Source of the DNA: Verrucomicrobiales bacterium | GTDB lineage: Bacteria; Verrucomicrobiota; Verrucomicrobiia; Verrucomicrobiales; DEV007 | NCBI GenBank assembly: GCA_024638765.1 | Contig: JAHEJT010000006.1 | Location: forward strand, 1-64,000 | Direction of reading: 5' to 3' | Length of the DNA stretch: 64,000 bases | In this document: piece by piece, positions 50,721-57,536 of the stretch | Layout of the letters: every line of letters starts with the position of its first letter | How positions within the stretch are numbered: the first letter of the stretch is position 1 | Notes under the pieces: model-generated | The model's input: only the letters and a program-made list of their open reading frames with translations | What the model was told of the DNA's origin: nothing | Database searches by the model: none | Made by a program: the position numbers and the translations under genes

Positions 50721-51701
50721 ATGAACCTTCTAGATCGATCTCTTCCAGTTTCCGCCCGCCAGTTCGGGATCTTTCGCATCGTGCTGGGCGCGTATCTCGC
50801 GGTGCACTTTGCACAGCTGTTGCCGTATGCGAACGAACTGTTCGGTGCGACCGGTATTCTCGAAAACCCGGATCACAACCTGATTCCGAAGCTCTTGCCG
50901 AATCCGATGTGGGACGGCGCGGCTTGGGTGGCTCCTCTCTGCATCGGGATCGGGGTGTTATCGGGAATCGGTATCGCCATTGGTCAGGCACGCGCGTTGT
51001 GGTGTGTGCTCGCCTGGTTGGTCTGGGGCTGGCTGTTCGCTCGTAATAATCTGATTGCGAATCCCGGGCTGCCGTATGTCGGTTTGCTGATCCTGCTGAC
51101 CGCGATCATTCCGCGGGGGGAAGCCTTTGTCCCGGGGCGACGTCCCTCCGATCAGTGGCGATTCCCGGCGCTGGCGTGGCACGCCGTGTGGATCCTGCTG
51201 GCTGCGGGATACACGTTCAGCGGGGTGTTGAAACTCGGCAGTCCGAGTTGGATCGACGGCTCCGCGTTACGCGATGTGATGTCGAATCCGCTCGCCCGGC
51301 CCGGGACCTGCGATCTCTTTCTGGCGTTACCGGAGGTCGTTACGAATCTCATGACCTGGGGTGTGCTCGGGCTCGAGATTGCGTTCCTGCCGCTTGCGAT
51401 TTTCCGCAGGACGCGATTTCTCGCCTGGCTAGGGATGACGATGGCGCACCTGGGCATCATCGTCCTGATTGATTTCGCCGACCTGAGTCTGGGGATGCTG
51501 CTGGCGCATCTCTTCGCCTGGGATCCGCGGTGGGGGAATTTTGGCGCTGCGCGGCGGAATATGATTGAGGAGAACCCGCCGCGGAGCGTCGGGACTACTT
51601 TTCCAGCAAGGCGCGATGGTGCTGGGCGAGGGCGGCGACTTTCATCTGCTGGCGCTCAAGCGCGGCCTTTTCCGCGGCGGTGGGTTGCTCGGGATAATTG
51701 A
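50721..51701 (+). CDS. HTTM-domain membrane protein, C-terminus probably abnormal
   Basis: The frame encodes 326 residues. Six to eight transmembrane helices are visible, with the HTTM-like start SARQFGIFRIVLGAYLAVHF and an internal WHAVWILLAAGYTFSGVLK. HTTM proteins are related to vitamin-K-dependent gamma-carboxylases; the bacterial role is poorly known. The last credible membrane section ends near LLAHLFAWDPRWGNFG (residue about 275). The following 50 residues are Arg-, Pro- and Gly-rich, without helix pattern, and overlap the cytochrome c/WD40 gene on the other strand by 107 bp. The natural end of the gene has probably been lost at the junction near 51.57 kb, so this tail may be a read-through artefact. 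Confidence 0.75.
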   Translation: MNLLDRSLPVSARQFGIFRIVLGAYLAVHFAQLLPYANELFGATGILENPDHNLIPKLLPNPMWDGAAWVAPLCIGIGVLSGIGIAIGQARALWCVLAWLVWGWLFARNNLIANPGLPYVGLLILLTAIIPRGEAFVPGRRPSDQWRFPALAWHAVWILLAAGYTFSGVLKLGSPSWIDGSALRDVMSNPLARPGTCDLFLALPEVVTNLMTWGVLGLEIAFLPLAIFRRTRFLAWLGMTMAHLGIIVLIDFADLSLGMLLAHLFAWDPRWGNFGAARRNMIEENPPRSVGTTFPARRDGAGRGRRLSSAGAQARPFPRRWVARDN

Positions 51702-54291
51702 GCTGCATTTCGTCGAGGAGTTCTTGTTCATTGACGACTTCGACGTGAAAAAAGGCGGCCTTCCAATGTGCGATCTGTTTTGGAAGGGCGGCGGCTTCGG
51801 CGGTGAGCTTGTCGAGATTGGCTTTGGCGCCGGGAATGGCTTTCCCGGCTTCCGCGATGGGGGTTTCGAGGGCTTTGGTTTCCTCCTGCAGTTTCCCGGT
51901 GCGCGCGGCGAGATCTTTGGAGGCTTTTTCGGCGGCGGCCTGTTGGGCTTGCCGGTCCTTAAGTTCTTTTTCTTTGGTGGCGCGTTTCGCGGTTTCGGCG
52001 TCGAGCGCCTTCTTGGCTTCCGCTGCGGCGCCCTGGGCGGCTTGCATGTCGGCCTCGGCGGTTTTCACCTGGTCCGCGAGGGCATCCACCTTTTGTTTTG
52101 CCTGGGTGACCGCCGGGGAGGGTGCCGGGTCCGAAGCCGGCTTCGCCGGCGGTTGGGGTTTCGGCGGGGCGGCTGACGGCGGCCCCGACGGAGCGGGGCC
52201 CTCCGGCTTGGGTTTTGGAGCAGCGGGTTCTGCCGGGACAGGCTTCGCGGCGCCCTCCTCCTTCTTTTTCGGGGCGGGTTGTGGCTGCGGCGCTTTGGGC
52301 GCAGGTTTGGCCGGCGGCGGTTTTGCAGCGTCAGTGGCGGCAACGACAAAGCGTTGCCCTCCATTCGGGGAGCTATCGGCGACCTGGACAGTCCAGGCGG
52401 GTTTCGTGGAAAAAGCGGTCTTGGCCTTTTGCTCGGCGGTTAGACGCTGGCGCCAGGTATTAAGTTCGGTCTGGAGGGCGGCTAGATGCTGTTGCGCCTG
52501 CTGCATGTCGGCCACGGCCTTGGCGTGGGCCTTTTGCTTCGTGGCGACGGATGCTTGTAGTTGCGCGACCTCCTTTGCGAGGTTGGCGACGGCGCCCTTG
52601 TGGGCGTTGGCCTGCGCGTCCTGTGCTTTGCGTTGTTCCGTGAGCGTGGTGATGGTCGCGATTTGATCGGCTTTCTTTTTCTCGAGATCCGCTTTCTTCT
52701 TCACGAGATCGTCATGCGCTTTCTTCGCTGCGGCGAGTTTGGCATCGACCTCGGCTTTGCGTTTATCAAGCCATTCGAGACGGGAGACGATGGTGGGCGG
52801 ATTGCTGTCGAGCGCGCCGATGCGTTTGCTATCCTCCGCGCTCCAGGTGGTGACGGCGCCGGTCCAGTCGCCGAGGATGGCGCGCTTGCCGTCGTGCGTG
52901 AAGGCGGCGGCGAGGACGATGTCTTCGGGACCGGCGATGGTGTGCAAGAGTTTACCGTCTTGATTGTAGATTTTCGCTTTCTTGTCACGGCCGCCGACGA
53001 TGACGTTTCCGACGTGATCGAAATGGATGGATTGGGCGCCACCGCCTCCGTATGCCCATTTCTTAACCTGCTTGCCTTCCTTGGTCTCCCAGAGGATAAC
53101 CTGATCGTCTTCGGAGCAGGAGGCGAGGATCTTGGAGTCGTCGCGCCAGGTCAGGCCGGTGATGGCCTTGGTGTGTCCTTTGAGAGTAAAGAACTCGATG
53201 CCCTTGGGGGCGTCCCAGAGATAAAGGCCGCCGCTGCGGCCGCCGGAGGCGAGGAATTTTCCGTTGGGGCTGTAAGCGAGCTGAAGCAGCCAGTCGGGAT
53301 GTTTCTTGAGGTTATGGACCTCGTCGCCGGTCTTGGTGTCGAAGACCTTGATGTTTCGCTTGGGACCGCCGAGGGCGATCATGGATTGGTCGGGGCTGAT
53401 GTCGGCGGCGAGGACGGTATCGAATTCGCTGCCGGCTTCGAGGACGCGCTTACCCGTTTTCACGTCCCAGCCGATCACCTTGCCGGACTTGCCTCCGAGA
53501 CCCCCGCCCGCGATGACGAGGCTGCCGTTGCGTGAGAAGGTGACGACTTCGGGAAAGCCTTCGGGGAAAGGAAGGACACCGAGGAGGCCGTGGTTGTCGG
53601 TGTGATAAAGGAGCACCTGTTGCTGGCCGGTGAGGGCGGCCAAGGGTCCCCAGGGGCTGGTGGCGATGCTGCGCACGGCGGTGGGGCGCGGTGCGACGAC
53701 TTCCGGTTCCAGGAGCAGTCTTTCCGGCATCGCCGGCGGGCCGTCGGGTTTGCCGACGGGCGCCCCCGTGAGCGTCATGGCGAAATCGGGAACGGATTTC
53801 TTCTTCGGCTTGCTGTTGGGGTTGTCGAGGAGACCGCCATCGATCCACTTGGTGAGCGTCTCGATGGCCGCCTTTTCCAGCATCGGTTTTTTCGGCGGCA
53901 TGAAGGGTTCCTCGCGGTGGAGGATGGAGAGGAGGACGCGGCTGGACGCGGGATCGCCGGCGGCGGCGATATCGCCCCCGCTGCCGCCTGCCATGGCGGC
54001 GCCGTAAGTGGAGAGATCGAGCCCGCCCTTGGTCTCGTCGGGATTATGGCAGTTGAGGCAGGCGTCTTCGAAGATGGGGAAGACGTGGTCCTGGAAGGTG
54101 ATTTTCTCGGGGGCGGGTTCTTCGGCGGTGGCAGAGGAGAGTAACCGCGAATGGACGCTAATGGACGCGAATAGGAGGAGGATAAGAGTCGCCCGGCTTC
54201 CGGCGAAAGGGTAATCGCTCACGCTCGCACCTACCGGGATGCTGCGGCAACGACAAAGCGTTGCCCTCCATTTTTCAGAAAAGCGGTACAT
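51595..54291 (-). CDS. Planctomycete-type cytochrome c / WD40 / coiled-coil secreted protein
   Basis: The protein has 898 residues. The heme motif is CLNCH (near residue 80), in DACLNCHNPDETKGGLDLS, followed by EEPFMPPKKPM (PSCyt1-type). WD40-like blades cover about residues 190-500, for example VTTWSAEDSKR and LASGGRSGGLYLWD. A long coiled coil of Lys, Ala and Glu follows (about 505-640), then a Pro/Lys/Ala-rich low-complexity linker and a final coiled coil. The start is fixed by TGATG overlap with the upstream DUF1549 gene. The N-terminal 50 residues up to the signal-like ATLILLLFASISVHSRLL are encoded by repeat DNA (see findings). Role unknown; it acts outside the cytoplasm, perhaps as an electron-transfer or scaffold protein. 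Confidence 0.88.
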   Translation of the reverse strand: MYRFSEKWRATLCRCRSIPVGASVSDYPFAGSRATLILLLFASISVHSRLLSSATAEEPAPEKITFQDHVFPIFEDACLNCHNPDETKGGLDLSTYGAAMAGGSGGDIAAAGDPASSRVLLSILHREEPFMPPKKPMLEKAAIETLTKWIDGGLLDNPNSKPKKKSVPDFAMTLTGAPVGKPDGPPAMPERLLLEPEVVAPRPTAVRSIATSPWGPLAALTGQQQVLLYHTDNHGLLGVLPFPEGFPEVVTFSRNGSLVIAGGGLGGKSGKVIGWDVKTGKRVLEAGSEFDTVLAADISPDQSMIALGGPKRNIKVFDTKTGDEVHNLKKHPDWLLQLAYSPNGKFLASGGRSGGLYLWDAPKGIEFFTLKGHTKAITGLTWRDDSKILASCSEDDQVILWETKEGKQVKKWAYGGGGAQSIHFDHVGNVIVGGRDKKAKIYNQDGKLLHTIAGPEDIVLAAAFTHDGKRAILGDWTGAVTTWSAEDSKRIGALDSNPPTIVSRLEWLDKRKAEVDAKLAAAKKAHDDLVKKKADLEKKKADQIATITTLTEQRKAQDAQANAHKGAVANLAKEVAQLQASVATKQKAHAKAVADMQQAQQHLAALQTELNTWRQRLTAEQKAKTAFSTKPAWTVQVADSSPNGGQRFVVAATDAAKPPPAKPAPKAPQPQPAPKKKEEGAAKPVPAEPAAPKPKPEGPAPSGPPSAAPPKPQPPAKPASDPAPSPAVTQAKQKVDALADQVKTAEADMQAAQGAAAEAKKALDAETAKRATKEKELKDRQAQQAAAEKASKDLAARTGKLQEETKALETPIAEAGKAIPGAKANLDKLTAEAAALPKQIAHWKAAFFHVEVVNEQELLDEMQLNYPEQPTAAEKAALERQQMKVAALAQHHRALLEK
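52337..52365. repeat. 29-bp palindromic repeat inside a coding region, copy 1
   Basis: GCGGCAACGACAAAGCGTTG followed by CCCTCCATT, identical over 29 bases to 54244-54272. It contains the hairpin GGCAACG-ACAAAG-CGTTGCC. Read in frame it gives GGQRFVVAAT in the cytochrome/WD40 protein. Confidence 0.9.
54215..54234. repeat. Dispersed CTCGCTCACGCTCGCAC-type repeat, copy 2
   Basis: TCGCTCACGCTCGCACCTAC, matching parts of 1959-1980 and 57508-57529. It lies in the 5' coding region of the cytochrome/WD40 gene, between the 29-bp repeat and the signal-peptide codons. Confidence 0.7.
54244..54272. repeat. 29-bp palindromic repeat, copy 2 at the 5' end of the gene
   Basis: Identical to 52337-52365. It lies a few codons after the start of the cytochrome/WD40 gene and is translated as KWRATLCRC. 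Confidence 0.9.
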
Positions 54292-57200
54292 CAGTGGTTG
54301 AAGATGTATTCTTTGGAATTGAGAAGCGCCCAGAAGACGTCTTCGAGGACCTGTTGTTCCTGTTCGGGCGTGGCGTTGAGGGAGGCGATGACTTTCTTCA
54401 TTTCCTCGGGTTCGGGCTTGCGACTGAAGGCGCGGATATAAAGGTCCTCGATGATTTCGGGCGGTTTCTTGCCATCCTTGAGGGACTTCTCGATGATGCC
54501 GCCCTCGGTGATCTTCTCGTTGACGGTGTCGCCGTTGAGAAGGTGGAGCGCCTGGGAGAGATTCGGGTCCATGGCGACTTCGCAGGAGCAGACAGTATCG
54601 CGCCGGGCGCGGCCGAAGGTGGTGAGGAAATAAGTCGTCGTGTTGCCATCGGCAATCTGGGTGGCATGGGCGCCGAGGGGGAGACCGCGGAACTTGTTCT
54701 GGGTTTCAGTGACCTGGCTGATGGAGTCGAGGAGGACCTCGGCGCGGACGCGGCGGATGCGGCCGTGGGAGAAATTGGTGAGATCGGTCTCGTTGGTGGC
54801 ATTGGTGCGCGTCGAGAGCTGGTAAGTGCGGGAGTTGCAGATGTCCTTCACGAGGCGGCGGAAGTCGTAATTATATTCCGTGAACTTCGTGGAAAGGGCG
54901 TCGAGGAGTTCCGGATTGGAAGGGGGATTACTGACGCGGACATCGTCGACGGGCTCGATGATGCCGATGCCGAGAAAGTGCGCCCAGACGATGTTGGCGA
55001 GGTTGCGGGCGAAGTAGGGATTCTCCGGTGAAGCCAGCCACTCGGCGAGGACGACGCGGCGATCCTTGCCCTTGGTGTCGGGTGCATCGCCGCCGAGGAA
55101 TTTCGGGGGAAGGCCCTTCTTGGTCACGGGATGGGCTGCTTCACCGCTGCGGCGGTCGTAAATGACTTTGGCACGGGGATCGCGTCCCGCCTTGCGGCCG
55201 ACCTGGGAGAAGAAGGCGGCAAAGCTGTAGTAATCGTTCATGGTCCAGCGGTCGAAGGGGTGGTTGTGACACTGGGCGCACTGGAGTCGCATGCCCATGA
55301 ACACCTGGGCGGCGTTCTCCGCGGTCTTGAGAGTGTTCTGCTCGACGTGGTAATAATTGGTCGGCGGATTCCTCAGGGTGTCGCCGTTGGCGGTGAGCAA
55401 TTCCCGGACGATCTGATCGATGGGCACGTTGGCGCCGATGCGTTCCTTAAGCCAGTCGTGGTAAAGGAGGGCGGCCTTGTAACTGATGCCGCGGTTGACG
55501 TTGTTGTCGGAGCGGATCGTGAGCAACTCCGCCCATTTCATGACCCACATGTCGGTGAATTCCGGGCGCTCGAGGAGTGCATCGATGACGCGGGCGCGCT
55601 TGTCGGGAGCTTTATCGGCGAGAAACTTTTCGTAATCCTCGCGGCTCGGGAGCTGTCCGATGACGTCGATGTAAACTCGGCGAAGAAAGGCGCCGTCGGA
55701 ACAGAGATCGGACGGGGTGATTCGCAGCATGTGGAGTTTCTGCTGGACGAGTTCGTCGACGTAATTGACCTCGGGGACGTCGGCGCGCGTGTACTTGAGT
55801 TTTTCGGGGATGACGATGATCTGGCTGCCGACTGTATGGGTTTCAAAGCGCGCCATGACAAAGGCTTCGCCGCGCTGTCCGGCGGTGATGAGGCCTTCCG
55901 GGGTGACCGCGGCGGAGATTTCGTTACTGGTGATGAAGACGGCGAGGTCGGTGACATCGCGGTCGGTGCCGTCGGAGTAAGTGGCGACGGCGGACATCTG
56001 CTGGGTGACGCCTTCGCCTTCGAGGAGCAATTTCTTGGGATAGAGTTCCACGGAGACGGGATGGGCGATGTCCTCGGGATCGTTCTGGGCGCCGCGGGAG
56101 ACCCAATCGGTGAGGATTTTCACGAACTCGCTGTCGGGCTCGAGTTTCTTGCCGCCGGTGTGTGGGACGGCTTCGGTGGTTTTCGTGATGAGCATGCTTT
56201 GCCCGGGAAGGGCGAGGTTGATGCGGCGTCCGCTCATTTCGCGGGTGAGACGGTAGTGATCGCCGTTGGGATCGTATCCGAAAAGCGAGAGCATGAAGCC
56301 GTCCTGGCCGCGGGCGGAGCCGTGGCATTCGCCGGTGTTACAGCCTGCGCGCATGAAGATGGGCATGACGTCGTTGCGGAAGCTGACGGGGCGCGGTGCG
56401 CCGGCGCCTTTCACATTAAGAGCCAGCGTGACGCTGGACCCTGATCCTCCTCCTCCGGAGGAGGCCGGCAAAGAAACGGTCAGAGTGGTTTCACCGTCTT
56501 TGAGAGGTGTGAACTTGTTGAGCTCGCGTTTGACGAGGTCGGCCTGGGCGACTTCGTATTTCGCGTTTGCGGTGACGTCGACGGTGGTCTCGTCATCATA
56601 GGTGGCGACGACGACCAGTTTCTGGAAATCGTTGCCGTTGTCCAGGTTGACGGCGCCGGGGTAGACATCGAGGCTCGCCAGGTGCTTAGCAGCACCGGCT
56701 GATGCGGCCTTTGGCCGCGTATTTTCGGAACCCTCGCGCGCGACCAGGGTGACTTCTTTGGGAAAAGGCGCGCCGCCGGCGACCCATTTCTTGAGGGTAT
56801 CGATTTGCGCGGCCGAGAGGAACGGTTCCTTGGGCGGCATGACGTCGTCATCATCGTGGGCAAGGGAGATGCGCTCGATAAGGAGACTTTCGTCCGGTTT
56901 ACCTGGGACGACGGCTGGTCCGGAGTCGCCGCCCACGGCGAAGAGTTCCGCTTTATCCATGCGGAGTTCGCCTTTTTCTTTCTCCTCGTTATGGCATTTG
57001 ACGCAGCGGGTTTCGAAGAGGGGTTGGATGGACTTCTTGAAATCGACGGCGACGGCCGTTGGTTTCGAAGATGGAAGATTGGAGATGGAAGATGGGGCGG
57101 GGTCCGATGCCGGACTGGCTGATGCCGGCTTTGCCGGGTCCGTAGCCGGACTGGCGCTTGCCGGCTTCGCCGGCGCTGGTTTGGCGGGGTCCGTAGCCGG

Positions 57201-57494
57201 ACTGGCATTTGCCGGCTTTGCCGGGGTGGGTTTAGTGGGAGCCTTTGGTTGCGGCGCCGACGAAGCGGCGTCCTCCATTTTCGGTTTGGCGGGAGCGGGT
57301 TTGGCTTCCGGTTTCGCGTCCGCAGGTTTCGTGACTGCCGGTTTTACAGCGGCGGGTTTTTCTTCCGCCTGGGCGAGGGTAAAGGAGAGGAGGAGGGACG
57401 CGGCGGCTCCGGACCACGCTCTTATCCGCCTTCGCGCGAGGCTTCGGCGAGACAGGCTGAGCGCGGCTACTTTGTTTTTCACGGAAAGTTTCAT
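54291..57494 (-). CDS. DUF1549/DUF1553 protein with cytochrome c-like domain
   Basis: The protein has 1067 residues. A signal peptide (WSGAAASLLLSFTLAQA) is followed by a Pro/Ala/Lys-rich linker with repeated SPATDPAKPA-type units (about 45-140). A first heme-type motif is RCVKCHNEEKEKGELRM (near 165). Big-2-like and second cytochrome-like sections follow, with NTGECHGSARGQ near 385 and VELYPKKLLLEGEGV near 470-490. DUF1549 (LRRVYIDVIGQLPSREDYE, then QCAQCHNHPFDRW) and DUF1553 follow, ending in VFWALLNSKEYIFNH. The domain order is typical of Planctomycetes/Verrucomicrobia. Its stop codon overlaps the start of the next gene (TGATG). Function unknown; likely secreted or surface-bound. Confidence 0.9.
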   Translation of the reverse strand: MKLSVKNKVAALSLSRRSLARRRIRAWSGAAASLLLSFTLAQAEEKPAAVKPAVTKPADAKPEAKPAPAKPKMEDAASSAPQPKAPTKPTPAKPANASPATDPAKPAPAKPASASPATDPAKPASASPASDPAPSSISNLPSSKPTAVAVDFKKSIQPLFETRCVKCHNEEKEKGELRMDKAELFAVGGDSGPAVVPGKPDESLLIERISLAHDDDDVMPPKEPFLSAAQIDTLKKWVAGGAPFPKEVTLVAREGSENTRPKAASAGAAKHLASLDVYPGAVNLDNGNDFQKLVVVATYDDETTVDVTANAKYEVAQADLVKRELNKFTPLKDGETTLTVSLPASSGGGGSGSSVTLALNVKGAGAPRPVSFRNDVMPIFMRAGCNTGECHGSARGQDGFMLSLFGYDPNGDHYRLTREMSGRRINLALPGQSMLITKTTEAVPHTGGKKLEPDSEFVKILTDWVSRGAQNDPEDIAHPVSVELYPKKLLLEGEGVTQQMSAVATYSDGTDRDVTDLAVFITSNEISAAVTPEGLITAGQRGEAFVMARFETHTVGSQIIVIPEKLKYTRADVPEVNYVDELVQQKLHMLRITPSDLCSDGAFLRRVYIDVIGQLPSREDYEKFLADKAPDKRARVIDALLERPEFTDMWVMKWAELLTIRSDNNVNRGISYKAALLYHDWLKERIGANVPIDQIVRELLTANGDTLRNPPTNYYHVEQNTLKTAENAAQVFMGMRLQCAQCHNHPFDRWTMNDYYSFAAFFSQVGRKAGRDPRAKVIYDRRSGEAAHPVTKKGLPPKFLGGDAPDTKGKDRRVVLAEWLASPENPYFARNLANIVWAHFLGIGIIEPVDDVRVSNPPSNPELLDALSTKFTEYNYDFRRLVKDICNSRTYQLSTRTNATNETDLTNFSHGRIRRVRAEVLLDSISQVTETQNKFRGLPLGAHATQIADGNTTTYFLTTFGRARRDTVCSCEVAMDPNLSQALHLLNGDTVNEKITEGGIIEKSLKDGKKPPEIIEDLYIRAFSRKPEPEEMKKVIASLNATPEQEQQVLEDVFWALLNSKEYIFNH

Positions 57495-57507
57495 AGAAAA
57501 GCGGGGT

Positions 57508-57529
57508 AGTGCTCGCTCACGCTCGCACC
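57508..57529. repeat. Dispersed GTGCTCGCTCACGCTCGCAC repeat, copy 3
   Basis: In the 42-bp gap between the PPC-domain gene and the DUF1549 gene; almost the same as 1959-1980. Confidence 0.7.
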
Positions 57530-57536
57530 CACATAC

